Source of the DNA: Stenotrophomonas sp. ZAC14D1_NAIMI4_1
Lineage (GTDB): Bacteria > Pseudomonadota > Gammaproteobacteria > Xanthomonadales > Xanthomonadaceae
Reading direction: 5' to 3'
Assembly (NCBI RefSeq): GCF_003086775.1
Contig: NZ_CP026001.1
Coordinates: 186,001-250,000, forward strand
DNA length: 64,000 nucleotides
Position 1 is the first letter of the stretch. The number at the start of each line of letters is the position of its first letter. Below the pieces are notes generated by a model. That model did no database searches and was not told where the DNA came from. It worked only from the letters and a program-made list of their open reading frames with translations. Shown one piece after another: positions 53,207-62,373 of this stretch. The position numbers and the translations under genes were made by a program.

Positions 53207-53260
53207 CCCCGATTCAGGCGGTTCAGGCAGAATCGCCCCATACCCTTCCAGGATCTACCC

Positions 53261-53578
53261 ATGCGCTTTCTGCTGCTGTCGTCCCTGCTGCTCACCGTCA
53301 CCGCCTGCACCTGGGTGCCGATGGAACCGGCCGGCAAGACCGTGCGCGTGCTCCCGGCAGGCCCGCTGCCCGCCGGCTGCATCACCAAGGGCGAGGTCGT
53401 GGTCACCGTGAAGAGCAAGGTCGGCTTCTACAACCGCAACCCCCTGCGCGTGCAGGAAGAGCTGGAAACCCTGGCCCGCAACGAGGCCCCCAGCGCCGGC
53501 GCCAACGCCGTCCAGGCCGCTGCGCCGCCCGCCGATGGCAGCCAGCGCTTCGCCGCCTTCCAGTGCCCGCCGCGCTGA
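53261..53578 (+). CDS. DUF4156-type lipoprotein
   Basis: A 105-residue protein with a lipobox (LLLTVTACTW, Cys near residue 17). The remainder, with PAGCITKGEVVVTVKSKVG and EELETLARNEAPSAGANAV, matches the small DUF4156 lipoproteins of gamma-proteobacteria, which have two conserved Cys residues (GC near residue 46 and FQCPPR at the end). The function is unknown. Ribosome site AGGA lies eight bases before ATG 53261. Confidence 0.8.
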   Translation: MRFLLLSSLLLTVTACTWVPMEPAGKTVRVLPAGPLPAGCITKGEVVVTVKSKVGFYNRNPLRVQEELETLARNEAPSAGANAVQAAAPPADGSQRFAAFQCPPR

Positions 53579-53634
53579 ACAGGGACCATACGGCCAAGGC
53601 TGAATTCGTAAAGATGCGGTGAAAGCCCGGGGGT

Positions 53635-53642
53635 TATAGAAT
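53635..53642 (+). promoter_or_regulatory. Probable -10 region of oleA
   Basis: TATAGAAT, 38 bases before the oleA ATG, in the same GC-rich context as the TAGAAT boxes before other genes here. No convincing -35 box. Confidence 0.45.
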
Positions 53643-53679
53643 AGCGCCCCCTTTTGCCTGAGCCTTGGCGCTAACTTCG

Positions 53680-54696
53680 ATGCTCTTCAAGAATGTCTCG
53701 ATCGCCGGCCTGGCACACGTCGACGCGCCGCATACGCTGACGACCAAGGAAATCAACGAGCGGCTGCAGCCGACGCTGGATCGCCTGGGCATCCGCACCG
53801 ACGTGCTCGGCGATATCGCCGGCATCCACGCCCGCCGCCTGTGGGACAACGGCGTGCTCGCCTCCGACGCCGCCACCATGGCCGGCCGCAAGGCGCTGGA
53901 AGATGCCGGCATCACCGCGGGCCAGGTGGGCCTGCTGGTCAACACCTCGGTCAGCCGCGACTACCTGGAGCCGTCCACGGCCTCCATCGTCTCCGGCAAC
54001 CTCGGCGTCAGCGACGAGTGCATGACCTTCGACGTCGCCAATGCCTGCCTGGCCTTCATCAACGGCATGGATATCGCCGCACGCATGCTCGAGCGCGGTG
54101 ACATCGACTACGCGCTGGTGGTGGACGGCGAGACCGCCAACCTGGTGTACGAAAAGACCCTGGAGCGCATGACCGCCCCGGACGTCACCGCCGACGACTT
54201 CCGCAACGAGCTGGCCGCCCTGACCACCGGTTCGGGTGCCGCCGCCATGGTCATGGCGCGCTCGGAGCTGGTGCCCGACGCCCCGCGCTACAAGGGTGGC
54301 GTGACCCGCTCGGCCACCGAGTGGAACCAGCTGTGCCTGGGCAACCTGGACCGCATGGTCACCGATACCCGCCTGCTGCTGATCGAAGGCATCAAGCTGG
54401 CGCAGAAGACCTTTGCCGCCGCCAAGATCGCCCTCGGCTGGGCCGTGGAGGAACTGGACCAGTTCGTCATCCACCAGGTCAGCCAGCCGCACACCGCCGC
54501 GTTCATCAAGAACTTCGGCATCGACCCGAAGAAGGTCATGACCATCTTCGGCGAGCACGGCAACATCGGCCCGGCCTCGGTGCCGATCGTGCTGAGCAAG
54601 CTCAAGCAGCTGGGCAAGCTGAAGAAGGGCGATCGCATCGCGCTGCTCGGCATCGGCTCGGGCCTGAACTGCTCGATGGCTGAAGTGGTCTGGTAA
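53680..54696 (+). CDS. oleA: OleA, thiolase-family condensing enzyme of olefin synthesis
   Basis: A 338-residue thiolase-superfamily protein, the length of Xanthomonas OleA. It joins two long-chain acyl-CoAs head to head to a 2-alkyl-3-ketoacid. The catalytic Cys is in NACLAFINGM (residue 123) and the Glu of VSRDYLEPS (residue 97) matches the OleA-specific base; FVIHQVSQPH holds the active-site His and EHGNIGPASVP the Asn. ATG 53680 is used. oleB follows after 192 bases with a terminator-like hairpin between, and oleC and oleD complete the cluster. Confidence 0.94.
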   Translation: MLFKNVSIAGLAHVDAPHTLTTKEINERLQPTLDRLGIRTDVLGDIAGIHARRLWDNGVLASDAATMAGRKALEDAGITAGQVGLLVNTSVSRDYLEPSTASIVSGNLGVSDECMTFDVANACLAFINGMDIAARMLERGDIDYALVVDGETANLVYEKTLERMTAPDVTADDFRNELAALTTGSGAAAMVMARSELVPDAPRYKGGVTRSATEWNQLCLGNLDRMVTDTRLLLIEGIKLAQKTFAAAKIALGWAVEELDQFVIHQVSQPHTAAFIKNFGIDPKKVMTIFGEHGNIGPASVPIVLSKLKQLGKLKKGDRIALLGIGSGLNCSMAEVVW

Positions 54697-54848
54697 AAAA
54701 GTCACCGCTGACCTGCTGCGCGATTGCCTGGCAGGCGCGGCCGGTGCTCGGAATCCTCATGTACCCACGTACACTCCGGTTCCTGCGCGCCGTCCGCACC
54801 CGCCAGCCAATCGCTCGCGACGGGCAGCGATGATTTTTCCAAGTGTCC

Positions 54849-54874
54849 AAGGGCCGGTTCTACCGGCCCTTTCT
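54849..54874 (+). terminator. Terminator-like hairpin between oleA and oleB
   Basis: AAGGGCCGGT-TCT-ACCGGCCCTT followed by TCT; a perfect ten-base stem that ends 17 bases before the oleB ATG. It could end oleA transcripts or act as an attenuator for oleB. Confidence 0.6.
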
Positions 54875-54888
54875 ACAGGTGCGATCCG

Positions 54889-55779
54889 ATGTCCCAGCTT
54901 CCCGGTTACCCCGCCCACCCGCAGCGCTTCGAGGTCCGTCCCGGCCTGTCGATGAGCTATCTCGACGAAGGCCCGCGCGATGGCGAGGTGGTGGTGATGG
55001 TGCACGGCAACCCGTCGTGGAGCTATTACTGGCGCACGCTGGTGGCCGGCCTGTCGGACAAATACCGCTGCATCGTGCCGGACCACATCGGCATGGGCCT
55101 GTCGGACAAGCCCGATGACCGCCGCTACGAATACACCCTGCAGTCGCGCGTGGATGACCTGGACGCGCTGCTGCAGCACCTGGGCATCACCGGCCCGGTC
55201 ACCCTGGCCGTGCACGACTGGGGCGGCATGATCGGCTTCGGCTGGGCGCTGTCGCACCATGCGCAGGTCAAGCGCCTGGTGGTGCTCAACACCGCCGCCT
55301 TCCCGATGCCGGCGGCCAAGAAGATGCCGTGGCAGATCGCGCTGGGCCGCCACTGGAAGATCGGCGAGTGGATCATCCGCAGCTTCAACGCCTTCTCGTC
55401 CGGGGCTTCGTGGCTGGGCGTGGAGCGGAAGATGCCGGCCGACGTGCGCCGCGCCTACGTGTCGCCGTACAACAGCTACGCCAACCGCATCAGCACCATC
55501 CGCTTCATGCAGGACATCCCGCTGTCGCCGGCCGACAAGGCCTGGTCGCTGCTGGAGCGCGCCGGCCAGGCGCTGCCGTCCTTCGCGGATCGCCCGGCCT
55601 TCATCGGCTGGGGCCTGCGTGACTTCGTGTTCGACCACCACTTCCTGAAGGGCTTCCAGGCGGCGCTGCCGCAGGCGCAGGTGCATGCCTTCGAGGACGC
55701 CGGGCATTACGTGCTGGAAGACAAGCACGAAGTGCTGGTGCCGGAAATCCGCGCCTTCCTGGACGCGAATCCCATCTGA
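54889..55779 (+). CDS. oleB: OleB, alpha/beta-hydrolase beta-lactone decarboxylase
   Basis: A 296-residue alpha/beta-hydrolase of the haloalkane-dehalogenase type. HGNPSWSYYWR forms the oxyanion side, the nucleophile is Asp110 in VHDWGGMIG, and DAGHYVLED carries the catalytic His. In the olefin pathway it removes CO2 from the cis-beta-lactone made by OleC to give a cis-alkene. It sits in the order oleA-oleB-oleC-oleD known for this genus. The start is near a CAGGTG ribosome site. Confidence 0.93.
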   Translation: MSQLPGYPAHPQRFEVRPGLSMSYLDEGPRDGEVVVMVHGNPSWSYYWRTLVAGLSDKYRCIVPDHIGMGLSDKPDDRRYEYTLQSRVDDLDALLQHLGITGPVTLAVHDWGGMIGFGWALSHHAQVKRLVVLNTAAFPMPAAKKMPWQIALGRHWKIGEWIIRSFNAFSSGASWLGVERKMPADVRRAYVSPYNSYANRISTIRFMQDIPLSPADKAWSLLERAGQALPSFADRPAFIGWGLRDFVFDHHFLKGFQAALPQAQVHAFEDAGHYVLEDKHEVLVPEIRAFLDANPI

Positions 55780-55785
55780 AGGATG

Positions 55786-55858
55786 TGCCGACCAACGGTC
55801 GGCACCCACCGGGGATGGCATGGGTGGGTGCCGACCGTTGGTCGGCACGCCGGGCTAC
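55786..55858. repeat. SMAG-type repeats after oleB
   Basis: TGCCGACC-AAC-GGTCGGCA (55786-55804) and an inverted second copy GTGCCGACC-GTT-GGTCGGCAC (55828-55848), then CTAC at 55855-55858. On the minus strand the terminal GTAG supplies the TAG stop codon of the cysteine-cluster gene. Confidence 0.7.
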
Positions 55859-56226
55859 GCCGCGATCGGGTTGTTATCGCCGCCTTCCCAGTCCGCTGCG
55901 GTCAGCGGGTCCAGGCCATAGGCGATGCGGGCCTTGTCGCACTGCGGGCTGGCCTTGCCGTACTCCCACGATGCGTCCACCTCGCGGCATACGCTGGGCC
56001 GGTTGGGGTGGATGGTGCAGCGCGAATACACGCCGATCTGCGCGTCCAGCGCCACGCAGCGCACGGGCTTGGAGTGCGTTCCGCGCATGCACAGGCGGTG
56101 CGGGTCCAGGGTTTCGGTCAGCTGGTGCGGCACGCCGCCGGGGGTGACCTCGTCCGATTCCATCCAGTGGAAGGCCACGCGATATTGGGTGCAGCAGGCG
56201 CCGCAGGTCATGCAGGGGTGTTGCAT
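55855..56226 (-). CDS. YkgJ-family cysteine-cluster protein
   Basis: A 123-residue protein with CMTCGACC near the start and further Cys residues (LCMRG, VRCVAL, SRCTIHPNRPSVCREVD, QCDKA) in the CxxCxxxCC arrangement of the YkgJ family, thought to bind zinc or an iron-sulfur cluster. It lies in the gap between oleB and oleC on the opposite strand, so antisense transcription across the ole operon is possible. The stop codon comes from a SMAG repeat. Confidence 0.85.
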   Translation of the reverse strand: MQHPCMTCGACCTQYRVAFHWMESDEVTPGGVPHQLTETLDPHRLCMRGTHSKPVRCVALDAQIGVYSRCTIHPNRPSVCREVDASWEYGKASPQCDKARIAYGLDPLTAADWEGGDNNPIAA

Positions 56227-56330
56227 GGGCAAGCCGCCTCGGGCGGCAGTGGGAATCGGGAACGAGGCTGCGGATTTTCCACGAAGCGGGCGGCCGCGCA
56301 AGAAATTCCGTAAGCGGCGACAATGAACGG

Positions 56331-57989
56331 ATGAACGGACCCTGCAATATCGCGGCGCGGCTGCCTGAACTGGCCCGCGAGCGCCCTGACCAGATCGCCA
56401 TCCGTTGCCCCGGCCGTCGTGGTGCCGGCAACGGCATGGCCGCCTATGACGTCACCCTGGACTACCGCCAGCTGGACGCCCGCAGCGACGCCATGGCCGC
56501 CGGCCTGGCCGGGTACGGCATCGGCCGCGGCGTGCGCACGGTGGTGATGGTGCGGCCCTCGCCGGAGTTCTTCCTGCTGATGTTCGCCCTGTTCAAGCTG
56601 GGCGCGGTGCCGGTGCTGGTCGACCCGGGCATCGACAAGCGCGCGCTGAAACAGTGCCTGGACGAAGCGCAGCCGGAGGCCTTCATCGGCATCCCGCTGG
56701 CCCACGTCGCGCGGCTGGCGCTGCGCTGGGCGCCGTCGGCCACCCGCCTGGTCACCGTCGGACGCCGCCTGGGCTGGGGCGGCACCACCCTGGCCGCGCT
56801 GGAGCGCGCCGGTGCCAGCGGCGGCCCGATGCTGGCCGCCACCGATGGCGAGGACATGGCGGCGATCCTGTTCACCAGCGGCTCCACCGGCGTGCCCAAG
56901 GGCGTGGTCTACCGCCACCGCCACTTCGTCGGCCAGATCCAGCTGCTGGGCAGCGCCTTCGGCATGGAAGCGGGCGGGGTGGACCTGCCGACCTTCCCGC
57001 CGTTCGCCCTGTTCGATCCGGCGCTGGGCCTGACCTCGGTCATCCCGGACATGGACCCGACCCGGCCGGCGCAGGCCGACCCGGCGCGCCTGCACGATGC
57101 CATCCAGCGCTTCGGCGTCACCCAGCTGTTTGGTTCACCGGCGCTCATGCGCGTGCTGGCCAGGCACGGCCGGCCGCTGCCGACGGTGCGCCGGGTGACC
57201 TCGGCCGGTGCGCCGGTGCCGCCGGACGTGGTGGCCACCATCCGCCGCCTGCTGCCCGCCGATGCGCAGTTCTGGACGCCCTATGGCGCCACCGAGTGCC
57301 TGCCCGTGGCCGTGGTCGAAGGCCGCGAGCTGGAGCGCACCCGCGGCGCCACCGAGGCCGGTGCCGGTACCTGCGTCGGCAGCGTGGTCGCACCCAACGA
57401 GGTGCGCATCATCGCCATCGACGACGCGGCGCTGCCCGACTGGTCGCAGGCGCGCGTGCTGGCCACCGGCGAGGTGGGCGAGATCACCGTGGCCGGGCCG
57501 ACCGCCACCGATACCTACTTCAACCGCCCGCAGGCCACGGCCGCGGCGAAGATCCGCGAAACCCTGGCCGACGGCAGCACCCGCGTGGTGCACCGCATGG
57601 GCGACGTCGGCTACTTCGACGCGCAGGGCCGCCTCTGGTTCTGCGGGCGCAAGACCCAGCGCGTGGAAACCGCGCGCGGGCCGCTGTACACCGAACAGGT
57701 CGAGCCGGTGTTCAACACCGTGCCGGGCGTGGCCCGCACCGCACTGGTCGGCGTAGGTGCCGCCGGCGCGCAGGTGCCGGTGCTGTGCGTGGAGCTGCAG
57801 CGCGGCCAGAGCGACAGCCCGGCGCTGCAGGAGGCCCTGCGCGCGCATGCGGCCGCGCGCGTGGCCGACGCCGGCCTGCAGCACTTCCTGGTGCATCCAG
57901 CGTTCCCCGTCGATATCCGTCACAACGCCAAGATCGGCCGCGAGAAGCTCGCCGTCTGGGCCAGCGCCCAACTGGAGAAGCGCGCATGA
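56331..57989 (+). CDS. oleC: OleC, AMP-dependent beta-lactone synthetase
   Basis: A 552-residue adenylate-forming enzyme (ANL superfamily). The AMP loop [18 protein letters not shown] is near residue 180, [11 protein letters not shown] near 316 and [18 protein letters not shown] near 423; the Lys of [11 protein letters not shown] near 535 completes the site. The S. maltophilia OleC has been studied structurally and turns the beta-hydroxy acid from OleD into a beta-lactone. The oleD ATG overlaps its stop (ATGA). It begins 105 bases after the ykgJ-type start, in opposite orientation. Confidence 0.94.
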   Translation: MNGPCNIAARLPELARERPDQIAIRCPGRRGAGNGMAAYDVTLDYRQLDARSDAMAAGLAGYGIGRGVRTVVMVRPSPEFFLLMFALFKLGAVPVLVDPGIDKRALKQCLDEAQPEAFIGIPLAHVARLALRWAPSATRLVTVGRRLGWGGTTLAALERAGASGGPMLAATDGEDMAAILFTSGSTGVPKGVVYRHRHFVGQIQLLGSAFGMEAGGVDLPTFPPFALFDPALGLTSVIPDMDPTRPAQADPARLHDAIQRFGVTQLFGSPALMRVLARHGRPLPTVRRVTSAGAPVPPDVVATIRRLLPADAQFWTPYGATECLPVAVVEGRELERTRGATEAGAGTCVGSVVAPNEVRIIAIDDAALPDWSQARVLATGEVGEITVAGPTATDTYFNRPQATAAAKIRETLADGSTRVVHRMGDVGYFDAQGRLWFCGRKTQRVETARGPLYTEQVEPVFNTVPGVARTALVGVGAAGAQVPVLCVELQRGQSDSPALQEALRAHAAARVADAGLQHFLVHPAFPVDIRHNAKIGREKLAVWASAQLEKRA

Positions 57990-58972
57990 AGATCCTGGTC
58001 ACCGGCGGCGGTGGTTTCCTTGGCCAGGCGCTGTGCCGCGGCCTGCTTGAACGTGGCCACCAGGTGCTGGCCTTCAACCGCAGCCACTACCCGGAACTGC
58101 AGGCGATGGGCGTGGGCCAGATCCGCGGCGACCTGGCCGATGCGCAGGCCGTGCTGCATGCGGTGGCCGGCGTCGACGCCGTGCTGCACAACGGTGCCAA
58201 GGCCGGTGCCTGGGGCAGCTACGACAGCTACCACCAGGCCAACGTGGTCGGCACCGACAACGTCATCGCCGCCTGCCGCGCGCACGGCATCGGCAGACTG
58301 GTCTACACCTCCACGCCCAGCGTGACCCACCGTGCCACCCACCCGGTGGAAGGACTGGGTGCCGATGAAGTGCCTTACGGCGAGAACTTCCAGGCACCGT
58401 ATGCAGCGACCAAGGCGATTGCCGAACAGCGCGTGCTGGCCGCCAACGACGCCACGCTGGCCACCGTGGCGCTGCGCCCGCGCCTGATCTGGGGCCCGGG
58501 TGACCAGCAGCTGGTGCCGCGCCTGGCCCAGCGTGCCCGCCAGGGCCGCCTGCGCCTGGTCGGTGATGGCAGCAACAAGGTCGACACCACCTACATCGAC
58601 AACGCCGCGCTGGCGCATTTCCTCGCACTGGATGCACTGGCCCCGGGCGCGGCCTGCGCCGGCAAGGCCTACTTCATTTCCAACGGCGAGCCGCTGCCGA
58701 TGCGCGAGCTGCTCAACAAGCTGCTGGCCGCCGTCGGTGCACCGGCCGTGGAAAAGACGCTCAGCTTCAAGACCGCTTACCGCATCGGCGCGATCAGCGA
58801 ACGGCTGTGGCCGCTGCTGCGCCTGCGCGGCGAACCGCCGCTGACCCGTTTCCTGGCCGAACAGCTGTGCACGCCGCACTGGTACAGCATGGAACCGGCG
58901 CGTCGCGATTTCGGCTATGTGCCGCAGGTGAGCATCGAAGAAGGGCTGCGCCGCCTGAAGGCCGCGTCGTGA
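57986..58972 (+). CDS. oleD: OleD, NADPH-dependent 2-alkyl-3-ketoacid reductase
   Basis: A 328-residue extended short-chain dehydrogenase: [20 protein letters not shown] as nucleotide fold, Ser in LVYTSTPSV and catalytic YAATK. It reduces the OleA product to the beta-hydroxy acid used by OleC. Translation is coupled to oleC by the ATGA overlap. Sequence [16 protein letters not shown] is typical for this sterol-dehydrogenase-like branch. Confidence 0.94.
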   Translation: MKILVTGGGGFLGQALCRGLLERGHQVLAFNRSHYPELQAMGVGQIRGDLADAQAVLHAVAGVDAVLHNGAKAGAWGSYDSYHQANVVGTDNVIAACRAHGIGRLVYTSTPSVTHRATHPVEGLGADEVPYGENFQAPYAATKAIAEQRVLAANDATLATVALRPRLIWGPGDQQLVPRLAQRARQGRLRLVGDGSNKVDTTYIDNAALAHFLALDALAPGAACAGKAYFISNGEPLPMRELLNKLLAAVGAPAVEKTLSFKTAYRIGAISERLWPLLRLRGEPPLTRFLAEQLCTPHWYSMEPARRDFGYVPQVSIEEGLRRLKAAS

Positions 58973-59093
58973 CGGCAGCGTCACGGCGCTGAAGGCTTCA
59001 TCAGCCGCAGAGATCGCCATCACCGGTTGCACACCGGCAGATGCGCAGGATGGACCCAACGCCACACCGGCCGGACCACCCGCGAGGAACGCC

Positions 59094-59249
59094 ATGCTGC
59101 ATTACGCCGTCATCTTTTTCGTCATCGCCATCATTGCCGCCGTGCTCGGTTTCTCCGGCATTGCGGGCGCCGCCAGCAACATCGCCTGGATCCTGTTCGT
59201 GGTGTTCCTGGTGCTCGCCGTGATCTCGATGTTCCGCAAGCGCGGCTAG
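59094..59249 (+). CDS. DUF1328 (YtjA-like) small membrane protein
   Basis: A 51-residue protein of two hydrophobic helices: [19 protein letters not shown] and [17 protein letters not shown], joined by [10 protein letters not shown], with a basic MFRKRG end. This is the DUF1328 pattern almost residue for residue ([20 protein letters not shown]). ATG 59094 follows GAGGAA. The function is unknown; relatives are often induced by stress. Confidence 0.85.
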   Translation: MLHYAVIFFVIAIIAAVLGFSGIAGAASNIAWILFVVFLVLAVISMFRKRG

Positions 59250-59264
59250 GCGGTACCGCTTTCT

Positions 59265-59349
59265 GTAGAGTCGAGCGTTGCTCGACTGCCTTTGTAGAGT
59301 CGAGCCATGCTCGACTGATGAAAACGCAGTCGAGCAAGCTCGACTCTAC
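59265..59349. repeat. Three SMAG-type repeats before ddl
   Basis: GTAG with AGTCGAGC-GTT-GCTCGACT (59265-59287), GTAG with AGTCGAGC-CAT-GCTCGACT (59294-59316), and an inverted copy AGTCGAGC-AA-GCTCGACT followed by CTAC (59328-59349). Two direct and one inverted unit between convergent genes. Confidence 0.85.
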
Positions 59350-59358
59350 AGAAGCGGG

Positions 59359-60444
59359 TTACACCAGCGCTCGATCGGCCGCGTGCCGCTCCAGCGCCAG
59401 TTCGATCAGCCGCGTGATCAGCGCGGTATAGCCCAACCCGCTGGCACCCCACAGCTTGGGGTACATGCTGATGCGGGTGAAGCCGGGCAGGGTATTGATC
59501 TCGTTGATGACGATCTGCCCCTCAGCGGTGAGGAACACATCCACCCGCGCCATGCCCGCGCATTCCAGCACCTGGTAGGCCTGCAGCGCGATCTGCTGGA
59601 TGCGCGCCTGTGCATCGGCATCGATCACCGCCGGCACCACCACGTCCGCGCCATCGGCGTTGATGTACTTGGTGTCGTAGGCATAGAACTCGTCGTGCAC
59701 CACCACTTCGCCGCAGACACTGGCCTGCGGCTGGTCGTTGCCCAGCACCGCGCACTCGATCTCACGGCCGACTACGGCCGATTCCACCAGCACCTTGTGG
59801 TCATGGCGCAGCGCCAGCTGCAGCGCGTCGGCAAACTCACCGGCGTGCTTGACCTTGCTGACCCCCACCGACGACCCCTGGTTGGCCGGCTTGACGAACA
59901 GCGGCAGCCCCAGCTGTGCGATCAGTGCCTGCACATCCACGCCTGCGGCCTCGTGGCGGCGGATGCACACCCACGGCGCCACCGGCAGGCCCGCGTCGCG
60001 CAGCAGCCGCTTGGCCACGTCCTTGTCCATCGCCGCTGCCGACCCCAGTACCGGCGAACCGACGAAGGGCAGGTTGGCCATGCGCAGCAGCCCCTGCAGC
60101 GCGCCGTCCTCGCCCAGCGGGCCGTGCACGATGGGCAGCACCACGTCGATCTGGCCCAGCGCGGTGGATGCATCCACCGGCTGCAGTTGTGCGTGGCCCG
60201 CCCCCGGCCGCAGCGCCAGCGCCGTGCCCGAGGGGCGCAGCGCGATGCGCGCCGGGTCATCGGCATGGACCAGGAAGGTATCGGGTTGGCTCAGGTGCCA
60301 CTGGCCCTGCTTGTCGATGCCGACCAGTACGGGTTCGAAGCGCTCGCGATCGAGCGCATCGAGGATGTTCTTCGCCGACTGCAGCGAAACTTCGTGCTCG
60401 GAGGACATGCCCCCGAAGATGATGCCGACCCGGGTCCGTGCCAT
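59359..60444 (-). CDS. ddl: D-alanine--D-alanine ligase
   Basis: A 361-residue ATP-grasp enzyme that makes the D-Ala-D-Ala end of peptidoglycan stems. [19 protein letters not shown] at the N-terminus, [31 protein letters not shown] for ATP and [20 protein letters not shown] for Mg/D-Ala are all there. The length and the 'GGxSSEHEVS' start fit the DdlA type; a second ligase is usually found in the cell-division cluster, which is not in this window. Confidence 0.94.
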   Translation of the reverse strand: MARTRVGIIFGGMSSEHEVSLQSAKNILDALDRERFEPVLVGIDKQGQWHLSQPDTFLVHADDPARIALRPSGTALALRPGAGHAQLQPVDASTALGQIDVVLPIVHGPLGEDGALQGLLRMANLPFVGSPVLGSAAAMDKDVAKRLLRDAGLPVAPWVCIRRHEAAGVDVQALIAQLGLPLFVKPANQGSSVGVSKVKHAGEFADALQLALRHDHKVLVESAVVGREIECAVLGNDQPQASVCGEVVVHDEFYAYDTKYINADGADVVVPAVIDADAQARIQQIALQAYQVLECAGMARVDVFLTAEGQIVINEINTLPGFTRISMYPKLWGASGLGYTALITRLIELALERHAADRALV

Positions 60445-60635
60445 GGGTGTTGTCCTGTGCAACAAGGCCACACAGCATGAACCTTCCGCAGCCGATCAGG
60501 TACGGCCGGGCGCAGGCCACTCAGTCGCCGTTGGGCGCCGCATCGCTCGTGCAGCAGGGTGATCGGCGGAGGGCGGAGCTTTCCCTCGGGGCGTGGTAGG
60601 GCCTACAGTCATCGCTTTTCCACGGGTGGATCCGG

Positions 60636-61661
60636 ATGATGGAGTGGTCAAAAGGCGGCGCCGAGAACGTTGACCGCTGTCCTGCGTGTGGGGCCACTGC
60701 CTTCATGCCTGCCTACACCCGGCGGGACGATCTCCTCAGCATGCCGGACACGTGGGAAATGCCACGCTGCAGCAGCTGTGCGTCGGTCTTTCTTGCGGTC
60801 CGCCCCGACGCCACCTCGATCCACCGCGCCTACGAGGACTACCCGACCCACCATGACGGCGACGCCGATCAGGGGATCCCGTCAGGCGGCATTGTGGGAG
60901 CACTCATCCGCGGCTATCTGCAGCAACGGTTCTGCCTGGAGGTGCCGGGCAGGACGCTGCGCGCCGGCCACCTGCTGTTTTCGCTGATCGAGCCGTTCCG
61001 CCTGAAGCTGGACCGCTTCGGGCGACATGTCCACCTCAAGCGCGGGCGTCGCGCCGACTTGCGGCTGATGGACGTCGGCTGCGGAAACGGTGGCTTTCTC
61101 TCGCTCGCAGGCAGGATGGGCATCCAGGCCAGCGGCATCGATCCGGACCCCAAGGCTGCCGCGCTTGCGCAGCGCAAGGGGCTGGATGTGCGTCTGGGAG
61201 GCTTCGATCTGCTGGCGGCCGAGCACGAGCGCTACGACATCGTCACGATGAACCAGGTGGTGGAGCACGTCTTCGACCAGCGCGAGCTGCTGTCCAGCTG
61301 CTTCGGCGCGCTGAAGAAGGATGGGCTGCTGTGGCTTGCCTACCCGAACCCGGAGGCACTGGGCCTCAAGGTGTTCGGCAGCGCCTGGTGCGCTCTGCAT
61401 CCGCCGTACCACATCTGCCTGACCACCCAGGCGCAGATGTGCCGGCTGCTCGCGGACGCCGGCTTCAAGGACATCAAGGTGCATCGGCGCGGCACCCATG
61501 CCAGGGTCCATTGGCGCGACAGCGCCGCAATCGCGCAGGCCCATGGCATCGCCCTGCCTTCGGCAGGCTTCAGGCATCTCGCGCGGTGGGCCTGCGATGG
61601 CTTGGCCACGCTGACGCCGCGGTGGGCGGAAGAGGTCGTCATCACCGCCGTGAAACCCTGA
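60636..61661 (+). CDS. SAM-dependent methyltransferase with zinc-ribbon-like N-terminus
   Basis: A 341-residue protein. The N-terminus has CPACGAT and CSSCAS (two CxxC pairs, residues 15-48), then a class I methyltransferase core with LMDVGCGNGGFLSLAG near residue 143 and the FDLLAAEHERYDIVTMNQVVEHV segment. This C-pair plus methyltransferase design is frequent in enzymes that modify sugars of cell-surface polysaccharides, but no glycan genes are adjacent. ATG 60636 or 60639 are both possible starts. Confidence 0.8.
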   Translation: MMEWSKGGAENVDRCPACGATAFMPAYTRRDDLLSMPDTWEMPRCSSCASVFLAVRPDATSIHRAYEDYPTHHDGDADQGIPSGGIVGALIRGYLQQRFCLEVPGRTLRAGHLLFSLIEPFRLKLDRFGRHVHLKRGRRADLRLMDVGCGNGGFLSLAGRMGIQASGIDPDPKAAALAQRKGLDVRLGGFDLLAAEHERYDIVTMNQVVEHVFDQRELLSSCFGALKKDGLLWLAYPNPEALGLKVFGSAWCALHPPYHICLTTQAQMCRLLADAGFKDIKVHRRGTHARVHWRDSAAIAQAHGIALPSAGFRHLARWACDGLATLTPRWAEEVVITAVKP

Positions 61662-61725
61662 GCGCCCGGTGATGCAGCGGCGGGTGCCGGGCAGCCGCCC
61701 GGCCCAAGCCCACCACCCACGCAGG

Positions 61726-61731
61726 TAGAAT
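61726..61731 (+). promoter_or_regulatory. Probable -10 box of ubiJ
   Basis: TAGAAT ending six bases before the ubiJ ATG at 61738, so the transcript may start at or near the first codon. No clear -35 box and no well-spaced ribosome site. Confidence 0.4.
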
Positions 61732-61737
61732 GCACGC

Positions 61738-62373
61738 ATGGCTCTCTCCCTGCTCTCGTCCCTCAAGCCGCTCGCCGGCCGCGCCCTGCAGACCGCCCTG
61801 AACCGCGCACTGGCGCTGGATCCGGATACCCGGCATGCCCTGGCCAGCCTCGCCGGCCGCCACATCGACCTGACCCTGGACGCCCCATCGCTGGCGATGC
61901 GCATCAGCGTGGCTGGCGACCAGCTGCGCGTCGGCCCGGTGGATGCACAGGAAGCCGACCTGGCCGTGCGCAGCAGCCTGGCCGGCGTGCTTGCCCAGCT
62001 GCCGCTGCTGGCCAATGCGCGCCGCGGCAGCGACAACGGCAAGGGCCGCGTGCGCGTGGCCGGCGATGCCGAACTCGCGCGCCGCCTGCAGCAGCTGGCC
62101 AAGGGCTTCGACCCCGATTGGCAGCAACCCTTCGTCAGCGTGTTCGGTGACGTGCTGGGCGTGCAGGTGGCCAACACCCTGCGCAGCGCCCTGCAGCACG
62201 CGCGCCAGGGCGCCATCGACCTGGCCCACAGCGCCGCCGAATTCATCACCGAAGAGTCGCGCGACGTGGTGCCACGTGCCGAACTGGATGCCTTCCACGA
62301 CGACGTGGACGTGCTGCGCGACGACGTCGAGCGCCTGGGTGCACGCGTGCAGCGCCTGCGGGGTGCCGCATGA
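61738..62373 (+). CDS. ubiJ: Ubiquinone biosynthesis accessory factor UbiJ
   Basis: A 211-residue protein with an SCP2-type lipid-binding fold ([32 protein letters not shown], then [22 protein letters not shown], read in parts) and a C-terminal coiled coil ([25 protein letters not shown]), as in UbiJ. With UbiK it holds the hydrophobic ubiquinone intermediates in the Ubi complex. The start of ubiB overlaps its stop codon (ATGA), a common ubi-operon order. Confidence 0.88.
   Translation: MALSLLSSLKPLAGRALQTALNRALALDPDTRHALASLAGRHIDLTLDAPSLAMRISVAGDQLRVGPVDAQEADLAVRSSLAGVLAQLPLLANARRGSDNGKGRVRVAGDAELARRLQQLAKGFDPDWQQPFVSVFGDVLGVQVANTLRSALQHARQGAIDLAHSAAEFITEESRDVVPRAELDAFHDDVDVLRDDVERLGARVQRLRGAA

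Noticed and set aside
54697..54848. Small gene between oleA and oleB
   Set aside because: Open frames on both strands lack ribosome sites and plausible composition; only the hairpin is supported.
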